Part shown: positions 11,060-25,182 of the stretch, piece by piece
Layout of the letters: each line of letters opens with the position of its first letter
How positions within the stretch are numbered: the first letter of the stretch is position 1
Source: Erpobdella octoculata
Lineage: Eukaryota; Annelida; Clitellata; Hirudinida; Erpobdellidae
Assembly (NCBI GenBank): GCA_963978895.1
Contig: OZ022238.1
Location: 5,112,588-5,176,587 of the forward strand
Length of the DNA stretch: 64,000 nt
Reading direction: 5' to 3'
Translations under genes and position numbers: made by a program
The notes under the pieces: model-generated
What the model was told of the DNA's origin: nothing
The model's input: the letters and a program-made list of their open reading frames with translations, nothing else
The model's database searches: none

Positions 11060-12070
11060 TACGTTTTGACATTTTACACACTATGATATAAAATTACTTC
11101 ACGTTCATGTCCATGACACACTTAGCCGGATTTTGTATTCTACAACTGAGTTACGTAGACGAAAACTCTAATATAAATTCAAACGTATTATAATGACAAA
11201 GCAGCGACAAGTAGTGTCTAACTCCGTCTCGCTAATTGCGAGCCAGTCCCAAGCCTGGATAAAGGAGGAGGGACAGTTAAAAGGATCAAACTTTGATCCA
11301 CGACAGGAAGTACTTATGTGCTTCTTACTCTGCCAATTCAGTTTTAAAATACTTGGTTTAAAGGACTATAAACTATCATAAAAAAATTAAAAAAAGGCAA
11401 GTAGTGTCTAAACTACCATTTATATTTTATATAACTGGGCTTCCGAGGCTTTGTGCAATCCATTTTGTTACCCAATTATAATATAATGAACTTTTTCTTC
11501 TGTCATAAAGACAAGGATTTTTGTTGAAGAGACAAATCATTGATCAATGATCAATTGAATCACTTTCTCATCAGTCCATTTCATTGTAATTTCTATTATT
11601 GAAATAACCATTAGGCATCAATTTGACATACTTATGGCCGCAAATCACTATACTACCATTGGTCCAAAACTCTTTTTAAACACTTTGAAATGAAATTACT
11701 TCATGCCTATGAGTGGCCCATTACACACTTTGCCAGTTTTTTTCATTCAGAAACTGAGTTACGTAAAAGAAAACTTTAATATAATTTCAAATGCATTATA
11801 ATGACAAAGCAGACCATTTATATTTAGCATAAAGTATTTTGTAGACCACTAACTGTACTTCCGAGGCTTTGTGAAATCCGTTTTTTACCCAATTATGATA
11901 TAATGAACTTTTTTATTATGTCATAAAGACACGGTTTTTTTTAAAAGACTGATCAAAGATCAATTGAAACACTTTCTCAACAGTCCACTCCATCTTAATT
12001 TCTATTATTCAAATAACCTTAGGCATCAATTTGGCATACATATGGTCACAAATCACTTTAAAACCATTAT
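11060..12070. repeat. Two-copy tandem repeat inside the piggyBac-like element
   Basis: A unit of about 0.4 kb occurs twice. Shared landmarks are ACTGAGTTACGTA (near 11145 and 11755), TTATAATGACAAAGCAG (near 11190 and 11798), CCGAGGCTTTGTG, the AATATAATGAACTTTTT segment and GGCATCAATTTG. The first copy contains the SINE at 11221-11397; the second does not. Confidence 0.7.
11221..11397 (+). mobile_element. SINE (family A) with 13-bp target duplication
   Basis: The insertion is flanked by CAAGTAGTGTCTA at 11208-11220 and again at 11398-11410. It begins ACTCCGTCTCGCTAATTGCG and ends in an A-rich tail. The same family occurs at 58358-58544 and, decayed, at 19909-20074. No clear tRNA A/B boxes were recognised in it. 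Confidence 0.8.
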
Positions 12071-12299
12071 ATTAATATTGGGGTCCAAATGGACCCCACG
12101 ATCCTCGATGTATAATTAACAAATATATCGATTGTGGGTAAAGATAAATTTAAAATTTTTGTAGGATGAATACTTCTTATAGACGTGCATGATGTCATAA
12201 AATTTCCTGAGTCTATCGTTGCATTTTCATTTTGATAATACGGATTGAACAGAGCCTTGGAGTCCATATGGACCCAAAGAGCCTCCGAGGGTTAAAAAA

Positions 12300-15376
<3,077 letters not shown>

Positions 15377-15521
15377 ATAGATATATATATATATATATAT
15401 ATCTTTGACATTTACAGTTTTATGTGTAAAGGCTTTTGTGGGTAATAAACAGACTAACTTATTTTGCAGCAATTTGTTTTAATCATCTGATTAAAATAAA
15501 ATGAATATGAACTAAAATTAT

Positions 15522-16601
15522 ACTCACTCACTCACTCACTCACTCACTCACTCACACACTCACTCACTCACTCACTCACTCACTCACTCACTCACTCACT
15601 CACTCACTCACTCACTCACTCACTCACTCACTCACTCACTCACTCACTCACTCACTCACTCACTCACTCACTCACTCACTCACTCACTCACTCACTCACT
15701 CACTCACTCACTCACTCACTCACTCACTCACTCACTCACTCACTCACTCACTCACTCACTCACTCACTCACTCACTCACTCACTCACTCACTCACTCACT
15801 CACTCACTCACTCACTCACTCACTCACTCACTCACTCACTCACTCACTCACTCACTCACTCACTCACTCACTCACTCACTCACTCACTCACTCACTCACT
15901 CACTCACTCACTCACTCACTCACTCACTCACTCACTCACTCACTCACTCACTCACTCACTCACTCACTCACTCACTCACTCACTCACTCACTCACTCACT
16001 CACTCACTCACTCACTCACTCACTCACTCACTCACTCACTCACTCACTCACTCACTCACTCACTCACTCACTCACTCACTCACTCACTCACTCACTCACT
16101 CACTCACTCACTCACTCACTCACTCACTCACTCACTCACTCACTCACTCACTCACTCACTCACTCACTCACTCACTCACTCACTCACTCACTCACTCACT
16201 CACTCACTCACTCACTCACTCACTCACTCACTCACTCACTCACTCACTCACTCACTCACTCACTCACTCACTCACTCACTCACTCACTCACTCACTCACT
16301 CACTCACTCACTCACTCACTCACTCACTCACTCACTCACTCACTCACTCACTCACTCACTCACTCACTCACTCACTCACTCACTCACTCACTCACTCACT
16401 CACTCACTCACTCACTCACTCACTCACTCACTCACTCACTCACTCACTCACTCACTCACTCACTCACTCACTCACTCACTCACTCACTCACTCACTCACT
16501 CACTCACTCACTCACTCACTCACTCACTCACTCACTCACTCACTCACTCACTCACTCACTCACTCACTCACTCACTCACTCACTCACTCACTCACTCACT
16601 T
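15522..16601. repeat. (CACT)n tetranucleotide array, 1.08 kb
   Basis: About 270 copies of CACT, perfect except for one CACACACT interruption near 15551. The array starts after ATACTCAC, a motif that also occurs without expansion at 14599 and 15076 in the neighbouring element, so it probably grew from such a seed. Confidence 0.97.
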
Positions 16602-17073
16602 ACCTACAGTAATCTAGGGCGGAATGTCATGTTTGGATTGTAAACTCGTTCTCAATAAGCAAATGACGTTTATTAAATCACCAAAGATCACAAAATAAGG
16701 TTTAACTTTGACTATTACAAATCTCTGCTAAACAGTTCATAGAAGTTATTGTTTTTAAATAGATAAAATCAAATTTGTTGATACCATAAAAATTTATTAG
16801 GTTTGCAGTAGTTGAAATCATTCAACCAACAAATTTTTTTAAAGTGCATTTTTAAAAACAAAGAATTATAACCTTAAAATATAACACAAACAATTGCTTG
16901 TTTACTAAATGGATAAAAAGTTGAATCAAACAAATTGAATGAATTATTTGAGAAAAATAATTGAAATTGACTATTCATTAAAAAAAATGTTTAAAAGTAT
17001 TCTGAATTAAAAACAACTGAAGCATTTCCTCAAAAGGACCATCAAAACAATGTTTCTTAATTCTTTTTGTTAC
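16602..17073. other. 3' flank of the channel pseudogene
   Basis: AT-rich; no independent feature seen. Confidence 0.3.
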
Positions 17074-18670
17074 CTATCCAACGGAAATCTTTTTCACAAA
17101 AGATGTTTTTGACGGACAAAACTGTTCTTTGACAACTAAAATTAAGTTGAAAAAGAACTCAATTAGTTCAACGAATGTCATAATGGTAACACCCAACCAC
17201 AAACTGAGACTTCCACCGACAGTGCCAAGAATAGATTCCAAAGTATAAACAGGCGTGTCAGTAATTGAAGTTGGATTGTCCGAGGTGAAGGAAAATCTAA
17301 CTTACAAGAAATTTGATCCAATTTTATTAACTTGTCTAAAAAATTGACTCAATTGAGTGGAGTTAATTAAATTGCTATCAAACTTGTCAATTTCATCAAT
17401 GTAATCTTTGAAGTAATCATAAAGTTTTGTACCAGGAAATAAATGTTCTCTAATAAATGTATCAAAAAAGTGTCTATGTAAAGATACATGGGGCCAATCG
17501 TATAACAGTAAAACAACTCTATCGTAGTAAATTTTTACGCATGGATCCTTACATGATGTTGAACAATATTGATACATGTAGTCGTAAATTACCATGGCAC
17601 ATGTGAACTGGTTCATAGCAGCAATAGTCATGTTGATTTCTGTTTCAAAACTGAATTTGCTGGTTTTAGCTGTTAAACTAGTATTTCCGCATATGGTGTA
17701 ATCTTTCGACGTCAAATGATTATATGCTTCTGCTGGTACACAGTAGCAATTATCAGTAAACGATTGCTGTTTGCATTGATTTTCGCATAAAAAGCTGGTG
17801 TAAATAATATCCGATTCATCTTCTAAAAATGTTTTACTTTCACAACCATTGGAATTGTATGGTTCGTTTAATATAGTTTTAACGTTCATGGTCATCTGTA
17901 TCAATGAATCAGTTCCTGTGCCAAGGTTGAATCCTTTGGATACATCATCAATGACACCAGGAGGAGACAATTTAATTTTTACTCCGTCAGTGTTTATACC
18001 GTTCAACTTGAAATCAAATTTATCTTGCATTTCGTACAAATTGTTTGTGTATATAATCATTGTTAGAGATTTTGGAGAAAAATTACATGATTCCGGTATT
18101 TTAAACAAATAACAGTTGTAATAGACAGGATGGTAAATAGTTTCGTTTTCTAAGTTGCATTATGTCATCAATTACAGAATTAGTAGAGTTTTGCATAAAA
18201 AAATCTATCAAAAAAGGAATAGAATAACTTGGTGTCTTGCCGAGTTTTGGAAGAGACATCAGATAACTGTCTTTGGAAATACTTTCTGCAGTATTGCCAT
18301 AGTAATAATCTTTATAGTTGCTGTTTTCCTGATTCATAAAATCAGTTATTTTTGTCATCTTTTCATAGTATTCGTTTTGCGACAAAAAATCATCATAATC
18401 TATTGCAGCTAGTTTTGGCTGAAGACGACAAACTGTTATCCATGGAAAAATATTTGGCGTTAATAATTGTGCGGTTGAAGTTTTATGAGGATATGAGTTG
18501 AAGTTTTTAAATAAAATCGACAGTTGCCAAACAAGAATACCTGTGCATCCAAGAGCCGCAAACAACCACATTAATTTATAAAAATACCTTTTTGATTTGA
18601 TGATCTTTGAGACACCTCGTACAGAAACATTTTCTCCAAATCTGACAAATTCTTCTTTAATACGTTCCAT
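17074..18670 (-). pseudogene. DEG/ENaC-family channel pseudogene, paralogue 2
   Basis: It aligns end to end with its five intact neighbours, from MERIKEEFVRFG at 18670 to a terminal TAG at 17074-17076. Two lesions break it. The first is a 2-base deletion near 18158, in the codons for the conserved DINCNLENE segment, which shifts the frame and separates an N-terminal 189-codon piece (18101-18670) from the rest (17302-18108). The second is a CAA-to-TAA change at about 17300, in the conserved FLQVRFSF segment before TM2. Downstream of that stop the TM2 frame is still readable, including a GVT filter. Little other decay is visible, so inactivation looks recent. It also lacks the upstream block that the intact genes share. 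The last 78 bases of its frame match the gene at 44500-46092 exactly. Confidence 0.92.
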
Positions 18671-18984
18671 TTTTTAAATTGTTAAAAAAAATTATCAGTT
18701 TATTCCAGGCTTACCAATTTGAAAACAGTTTTATTCTATTACGAATAATTTGCACTGTTTTTCTTCGCGCCACTTTTGATTGAGGCGATGCGCTTTATAG
18801 TTCTCGGTGCACTCTTTGAACTTCTACTGTTTTGATCAAACACGAGAAATAATAATATTTCAAAAGTAATATTAAAAAGCCCTTATTGAAACAATTAAAA
18901 GAGAACTCTAATTTCCGGCGATTTAAAAGTTTTATTTGAAATTCTAGTATATTTGCTTAATTAAAGCACGTGTTATATATATAT

Positions 18985-19035
<51 letters not shown>
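18671..19035. other. Upstream flank of the pseudogene with (TA)n
   Basis: No copy of the conserved upstream block is visible. A broken TA dinucleotide repeat occupies 18974-19034. Confidence 0.6.
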
Positions 19036-19036
<1 letters not shown>

Positions 19037-19908
19037 TGCCTAATGTTTTTTTTAATTGAACTTGGGCTAACTGATCGGTTTCGGCAACGCCATCATCGGA
19101 GGAATTGGCATCTTGTAAATTGGTTGTTGCTCTTATTGTATCGGATGGTTGTCAGGCAGATGACGTTTTTCAGTTGGACCATCAAGACACTAATAGCGTT
19201 CCAAAGCTGGATTGTGGTACTGGCTATAAGGTACAGAATGAAGGAGATGCATGAACCGGAAAATCGTTGTGGTGTGTATACCAAATAATGTTGGACACCT
19301 ACTGGATAGTACTAGAAACATTACTACCAGCTTTGTTTCGCTAATTTTCTTTATTGGTAATTTAAAATGTTGCCCTTTTTTTTGATTTTATGATATAAAC
19401 ATTCGACAGATGTATAGTATTTGATTGGTTTATTTCATTCAGCTTGCATTCTGTGTTTAATTTTCTTTCTCGCTTCTGGTTCCATATAGATAGTGCTGTG
19501 TCAATTTAATTACACGTTTAATTTTATTTAATTAACATTCTAAATTTAACTACAACGAGTGAGAAAATGAAATAGCCTTTTAAAAGTTTTTTTGAACTTT
19601 TATAACAATTGATTTAGATTACATTTGATTACAAAATTGATTTAGCTGCGCCACTGCTGCCAACTGTTGTTAGAGTTTTGTATTCGCCCCTGAAAATAGC
19701 GGTGTTTTGAATTATAATTAGTTTGTTTGAACAAAAAATTACTTTTCTTTTGTTGAAGTTCCTTCATTAGTTAATTTTATGATTTTGGTGTTCCAGGTTG
19801 TTTTGACAACCCATTAAGAAAACTCACCCGGTCCAATATAATCATAAATCTATAAACCGTAAATCGCTTTATAACAACTTTAACAAAAATATTTCCACTT
19901 TCAAAATA
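19036..19908. other. Unassigned intergenic sequence
   Basis: The stretch 19050-19310 is more GC-rich than its surroundings and starts immediately after the TA tract, which suggests a decayed insertion, but no known family is recognisable. The open frames on both strands there are short and unsupported. Confidence 0.3.
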
Positions 19909-20074
19909 TTAGTTTAAAATCTTTCACACCAGAGGTTTCAAGACTGAAATGGCTCTATGTACGAAGCACTTATGAACTTCCTGTTGTGAATCAAAATTTA
20001 ATCCTTTTAACTGCTCCTCCTCCTCCTTTATGCAGGTTTGGGACTGGCTCGCAATTAACGAAGCGGAATTAATT
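19909..20074 (-). mobile_element. Decayed SINE, family A
   Basis: Read on the minus strand it matches the SINEs at 11221 and 58358: CGTTAATTGCGAGCCAGTCC, a (GGA)n-like stretch, AGGAAGT and the CTCTGGTGTGAAAG region near the tail. Divergence is higher than in the other copies. Confidence 0.65.
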
Positions 20075-21947
20075 ATTTCTATACTTTTATTTCTTTTATA
20101 ATTAATTTACCGGTGTTTGCTTTATTGTTTGCATGTTTGTAAAATACACAAAAATGTTGGAAAAAATCTACATACTTCCAGTTATTCTATCGAGCTAAAA
20201 TGTTGTACATATATTTGTCGTGAAATACGATATTTTCTAGCAAATTTTCAAGTTTATTAGAAGGTACAAAATAGTCCTATGTCAAAATAGCCTGCTGATT
20301 TTATAAAAAAAAAAAAAAACGAAATTTGAGATGATCGCTAAATGGCGCCTAAGCAATGATCTATTTTTATGTTCCGTAGGTGTCGCACTATATTATGATA
20401 TCCTCAAAAAACCTTCTATGAACAAATAGAAAGAAATTGCACAAAACTTTTAGCGTTGCAATTGAAAACGTTTATTCTAAGGCAATTTTCTCACTTAAAA
20501 ACTTTTCCACTTGATATTACTGGCAACATATGTTTGTCACATGAACCAAGGCAATGACGAGGTAAATGAAAATTTTTAGTTATTTTTTTTTATTTGTTTC
20601 AATACGTGAATATTTTTATTGTATTCTGCATATGTTTGAATGCTCTATTGCATACCTGTGTAGTAGTTTTTGAAAGGTAGTTAAACAGAAAACAGGTGAT
20701 TTTTGTCTTTCATCCGAAATTTAGAACCTCAAAAACAAAACCTTAAAAATTGGTAAAATACGTATTTTTAGTTTTGTAAAAACTACCAGTTTTGTTTGTC
20801 TGCTTTCTTGCCTGTCGACTTGAAAGTAAAAAAATTGAAACATTGTAAAAAATTATTTTTTTCAAAATAAAAAAATTATATTTTTTAATTTGAATTTGTT
20901 TTCTTTTTATTTAAACTTAATGAAACATTTATCTATTTTTACTTACTATACACTTTTATTTAACTTGACTTCTCTGTCTGTCTGTCTGTCTATAAAGTAG
21001 AAAATAATTTTAGATCATAAAAAATACATTTTTTATATTTTTTAAAAAACAACGTTTTCTTGCGCACTAAAATCTATAAAATAATTTTCCTATCAGCCTG
21101 GCAGAATTGTTGAATAAATTGCTTACAATTTGGTAAAACACTTTACAACAGTTTCTAAATCTTATAAAACGAAAAACGTTGGGTGCAGCAACAAAACCAC
21201 CATTGAGAATATGCGCCCAACGTTTTTCATTTTTATGATTTAAAATTAATTATTTTTCTGATATAACGTTGCCTGTATTTTTAATATGTTGGCTAATGGT
21301 TTAGTGACCATCAATCAGTGAGTAAGCCAAATTGTTATTGTTTTGTTTAATTCATCTGTGATTTTATTTTCACGACACAGTTTTTCTCTGAACTTTTCTT
21401 AGAAATTTGATACGTCAACTCAATGAAAGCGAGACTAGATAAAGAAAATTAAAAGAATGTTTAAAGCGTGTTTTTTAATTATGTTTCAGCCGTTTTCAAA
21501 TATAATTTTTTATTTTAATACAGCTTATTTATTTTAATAAGCAAAAAATCTAAAATATGGAACTGATGATTAAGCATTTAAGGCCTTAGGAAGCTTGTAC
21601 ACGCTGAAATTAGTAGTAATTCAGTAAGCTACTTTGAAAAAAACTATTTAAAAAATAGATGCAAGGCAAGATTGTGTATGAAACTAAAATTGTATTAAAT
21701 ATTGCAACGTTTCAAAGTATATATACAAAAAGATATTACAGTAAGGTGCATTTTTAAAAACTTAGAAACAGAACGATCAATATTAGCGTACTAAGAGAAA
21801 ATTATCAAACTCTGATCTACAGATCGGATGCAAACATTTAAATGGTTAACAATGTGCAACAATCAAAAATGTTTTATAAAAGAGTTTTGAAAAATAAAAT
21901 AAAATGGATTATATTATTTACACTAAACTGTTTAAATGATTCGTAAC
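20075..21947. other. Intergenic; 3' flank of channel paralogue 3
   Basis: No gene. Within it, 21163-21240 can form a hairpin with arms around GAAAAACGTTGGGTGC and its near-complement GCGCCCAACGTTTTTC, separated by about 25 bases, which may be a MITE remnant. The part 21540-21800 shares short motifs with the 3' flanks of paralogues 4 and 5, such as TCTAAAA..GGAACTGAT and GAACGATCAATATTAG. Confidence 0.4.
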
Positions 21948-23543
21948 TTATTGAACAATTATCTTTTTCGCAAAAGATGTCTTTGATGGACAAAACTGTT
22001 CCTTGACAACTAAAGTTAAGTTGATAAAAAACTCAACTAGTTCAACGAGTGTCATAATGGTAACACCTAACCACAAACTGAGACTGCCACCGACGGTACC
22101 AAGAATAGATTCCCAGGTATAAACAGGCGTGTCAGTGATTGAAGTTGGATTGTCTGATGTAAAGGAAAACCTGACTTGCAAGAAATTTGCTTCAATTTTA
22201 TTAAGTTGTCTGAAAAAAGAACTCAATTGAGTGGAATTAATTAAATTGTGATCAAATTTGTTTATTGCGTCAATATAGTCTTTAAAATAATCATAAAGTT
22301 TTGTACCAAAAACTAAGTACTTTCTTATAAATGTATCAAAAAAATTTTTGTGAAGAGAGACGTGAGGCCAATTGTATAGCAGTAATACTACCCTATCGTA
22401 GTACGTTTTAACGCACGGATCCTTACATGATGTTGAACAATATTCATACAAGTAGTCATACATTTTCATGGCACATGTGAACTGGTTCATAGCAGCATTA
22501 GTCATGTTGATTTCTGTTTTAAAACTGAATTTGCTGTTTCTAGCTGTTAAACTTGTATTGCCGCAAATGGTGTAATCTTTTGACGTTAAATGATTGTAAG
22601 CTTCTGCTGGTACACAGTAGCAAATATCAGTAAACGATTGTAGTTTGCATTGATTTTCACATAAAAGGCTGGTGTAGATAATATCAGACCCTTCTAAAAA
22701 CTTTTTACTTTCACAGCCATTGGGATTGTACGGCTCGTTCAATATAGTTTTAACGTTCATGGTCATCTCTATCAATGAATCAGTTCCTGTGCCAAGATTG
22801 AATCCTTTGGATACATCATCGATGATACCAGGAGGGGACAGTCTAATTTTAACTCCGTCAGTGTTCATATCGTTTAATTTAAACTGAAAATTGTCTTGAC
22901 TATCATACAAGGTGTTTGTGTATATAATCATTGTTAAAGATTTTATAGAAATATTGCAAGATTTTGGTATTTTAAACAAATAACAGTTGTAATAAACTGG
23001 ATGGTAAATAGTTTCATTTTCTAAGTTGCAGTTGATGTCATTAATTACAAAATCAGTCTGGTTTTGCATAAAGTAATCAATCAAAAACGGAATAGAAGAA
23101 TTTGGTGTCATACCAGATTTTGGTAAAGACTTCAGATAACTGTCATTTCCTATATTCTCTGGGGCATTGCCAAAATAAAGATTTTCATAATTGCTGTTTT
23201 CTTCATCTAAAGAATCGGTTATATTTTGCATTTTTTCATAATATTCATTTTGCGTCAAATATTCATCATAATCTATTTGAGTGAGTTTTGGTTGAAGACT
23301 ACAAAATGTTATCCATGGAAAAATGTTCGGCTGAAGTGATTGCCCGGTTGAAGTTTTATGGGGATAGAATGAAAAGTTAATAAATAAGTTTGACAGTTGC
23401 CAAATAAGAATTCCTGTACATCCAATAGCCGCAAATAACCACATTAATTTATAAAAATACCTTTTTGATTTGATGATCTTTGAGACACCACGTACGGAAA
23501 CAGTTTCTCCAAATCTGACAAATTCTTCTTTAATTAGGTGCAT
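21948..23543 (-). CDS. DEG/ENaC-family ion channel subunit, paralogue 3
   Basis: An intact channel of 531 residues when started at the ATG at 23543 (MHLIKEEFVRFG), which aligns with all paralogues. An in-frame ATG 12 codons upstream (23579) is possible but has no counterpart in the other genes. TM1, FPWITFC, the Cys-rich loop (CENQCKLQ, CYCVP, CSTSCKDPC) and TM2 with the GVT filter are all present, and the N-terminal HG motif is again RG. Compared with paralogue 1 it has one residue fewer at FLEGSDIIYTSLLC, a variant shared exactly with the gene at 44500-46092, which suggests sequence exchange between them. The tail is longer (SKTSFAKKIIVQ). Predicted location is the plasma membrane; gating stimulus unknown. 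Confidence 0.93.
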   Translation of the reverse strand: MHLIKEEFVRFGETVSVRGVSKIIKSKRYFYKLMWLFAAIGCTGILIWQLSNLFINFSFYPHKTSTGQSLQPNIFPWITFCSLQPKLTQIDYDEYLTQNEYYEKMQNITDSLDEENSNYENLYFGNAPENIGNDSYLKSLPKSGMTPNSSIPFLIDYFMQNQTDFVINDINCNLENETIYHPVYYNCYLFKIPKSCNISIKSLTMIIYTNTLYDSQDNFQFKLNDMNTDGVKIRLSPPGIIDDVSKGFNLGTGTDSLIEMTMNVKTILNEPYNPNGCESKKFLEGSDIIYTSLLCENQCKLQSFTDICYCVPAEAYNHLTSKDYTICGNTSLTARNSKFSFKTEINMTNAAMNQFTCAMKMYDYLYEYCSTSCKDPCVKTYYDRVVLLLYNWPHVSLHKNFFDTFIRKYLVFGTKLYDYFKDYIDAINKFDHNLINSTQLSSFFRQLNKIEANFLQVRFSFTSDNPTSITDTPVYTWESILGTVGGSLSLWLGVTIMTLVELVEFFINLTLVVKEQFCPSKTSFAKKIIVQ

Positions 23544-23892
23544 TTTATAAAAATTATCTTGGTTTCTATAATATTTCAAAAGTTAAAAGCAATAGTTTTC
23601 TTTAGTGGCTTGCAGTCACTTTTTTATTGCGAGACACTTATAAATTAGATGGAGATCTTTGCAGTCTTAACTTTGTAGTTTTTTATTGCCTTGTTCAGAC
23701 TTGAAAAGATAAGAATAATCAAAGAACAATTATTATTTTACATTTCGAAATTTATTTCATAAATTTTATTTGTGAGCATTCGCTAAACCAACAAGGCAAC
23801 CAGCAAATGCTGAGTTAAAACAGGCTTTTATTTAATGATAAATTTACAAACAACCAAAACTTAGCACAAATTCTGTATATGTAACAATGAGT

Positions 23893-24101
23893 TATTTCAC
23901 TGAAATATAGTTATTCGTTGGTTCTTTCTGAGCACTTTTTAACGGCTTTTTTCAATCCACTCAACAAATGTCAACAATGGGTACATTACAATTGTTATTT
24001 CATTCTAGTTGCACTAGTTGCACAAATGCACAAAAAACAATTGTACCATAACGCTGTATTAAAATAATTCTACGAACGAGATGCTTTTGCGACAACTAAT
24101 G
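23893..24101 (-). promoter_or_regulatory. Conserved upstream block of the channel genes, copy 3
   Basis: About 350-560 bases upstream of the start at 23543. It shares with the blocks of paralogues 4, 5 and 6, in the same order, a CACTGAAATATAGT segment, GCACTTTTT, AATGTCAAC, TACATTACAATTGT, TTGCACAAATGCAC, AACAATTGT and GAGATGCTTTTGCGACAACT. Conservation is stronger than in the sequence around it, so a control region or a non-coding first exon is likely, though untested. Confidence 0.5.
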
Positions 24102-24214
24102 ATTTGATTTCAAGAACTCTCCGACCCCAACATTCAAATTACATGTTATTATTTTGAGAACTTTTTATTCAATCAATAATCATCACAAAGCCGTACATAA
24201 CAAAAAAATAAACA

Positions 24215-24340
24215 TTGCCCCTAACACAATGGTGAAGTTAATTGCAATTTCCGTCGCGGGTTCAAATCTCACTCGCGGTGCGGCGTAACTTCGTTGAGCA
24301 AGGAATTCACTCATACTGTTCTAGCCAACTCACTCAGCTT
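24215..24340 (+). mobile_element. Decayed tRNA-derived SINE
   Basis: A B-box-like GGTTCAAATCTCAC near 24258 is followed by a body CGTTGAGCAAGGAATTCACTC..GCC. A related copy, also decayed, lies at 48140-48330 (shared CGTTGAGCAA and TCGCGGGT). The A-box region is eroded. Confidence 0.5.
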
Positions 24341-24394
24341 TTCATTTTTTTGCTGGTCAATAAATAAGTACCGGTTTTGCAATTGGAGGTTTTA

Positions 24395-24535
24395 GAGGTC
24401 GGCACTAGGGTTGCGTAGGTATACCCATACCCAACCTGTTTTTCCTGGTGCGGGTCGGGTAGGGTGGACTCTGAACAAGTACGAATCGAGCACAGGTAAG
24501 ACATCCCAGGGAACGGGTTTACCCGCTTATCCATA
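24395..24535. other. GC-rich insert with GGGT/ACCC repeats
   Basis: This 140-bp stretch is far more GC-rich than its flanks. Repeated ACCC/GGGT words (GGTATACCCATACCC, CGGGTCGGGTAGGG, CGGGTTTACCCGC) resemble the subterminal repeats of hAT-type DNA elements. No terminal repeat pair or target duplication could be fixed, so this is only a suggestion. Confidence 0.25.
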
Positions 24536-24997
24536 AAAACATTTTTTCATGTTTGTCTTGATAGTAAATTCAAATGTCCATAATTAGGTAGTTTATTTAA
24601 TAGCCGTGACATATGTTCTCCCGTTACTGTTCAGCCTCATCCATTTTATGAAGTTACAATGAAGTTGACGATAACCGACAAAATAGATTATCTTGCCAGT
24701 ATTAAGCACACAACTTTATAGTCTGTTAGCGAGCAATTGAAACGCTGGAATAAAGCTGTCTTGTAAATTAGTGTTGAGAAAACGGAGATATTACATTTGA
24801 CATTACCAGTGTTGCAAGTATACTGCACAATGTTGCAGAAAGAAGGACAGTAGTACATAAATAACACTAAAGCTAAGATGTTTTTGCTGTGTACTGAGCT
24901 GTCAAAAGGTGCGAACAACATATGTCTTTCAAAGTTGACGTGGTACCTACTACATGACAAGAATTGTTCTCTATCCGTTCTATTTATTTTTTCCTAG

Positions 24998-25182
24998 TCT
25001 GCTGTCTGGAGCAGGGTGAAAATGCTCGTATTCGTCAAGACCTCCAAGCTGTCATAACAACAATTGATGCAGCAATTGAATTCAATGATGAACTTTTACA
25101 AACCAAAGCTGCAAAAACAGAACCCAATAATTCAAAACAAATCATAGGCTTCAAAACCCACGAAAAAGAGCTGTTGAAGTAA
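24998..25182 (+). CDS. Possible terminal exon, unknown protein
   Basis: A pyrimidine tract and CCTAG acceptor at 24991-24997 precede an open frame of about 60 codons ending in a TAA-type stop near 25182. The peptide is hydrophilic and could be helical (ENARIRQDLQAVITTIDAA). I do not recognise it. No upstream exon was found, and the end of the frame falls within the segmental duplication that recurs near 31800, where the frame is not preserved. It could be chance. Confidence 0.18.

Larger units (their letters stand above)
8582..12295. mobile_element. piggyBac-like DNA transposon, decayed and with nested insertions
   Basis: The left end reads GTAA-CCCTCGGAAG (8582-8595). The right end, reversed, reads TTAA-CCCTCGGAGG (12295-12282). 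Ends starting CCCT beside a TTAA target are diagnostic of the piggyBac superfamily; the left TTAA carries one substitution. Subterminal segments are also related (TTTGGAACCC against TTTGGGTCC). The only coding trace is an acidic frame at 8948-9252. The catalytic DDD domain is not present, so the element is non-autonomous or internally deleted. A LINE (9254-11046) and a SINE (11221-11397) are inserted inside. Confidence 0.55.

Noticed and set aside
15522..16601. CRISPR-like array or telomeric repeat
   Set aside because: It is a simple tetranucleotide with no spacers, and CACT is not a known telomere unit.
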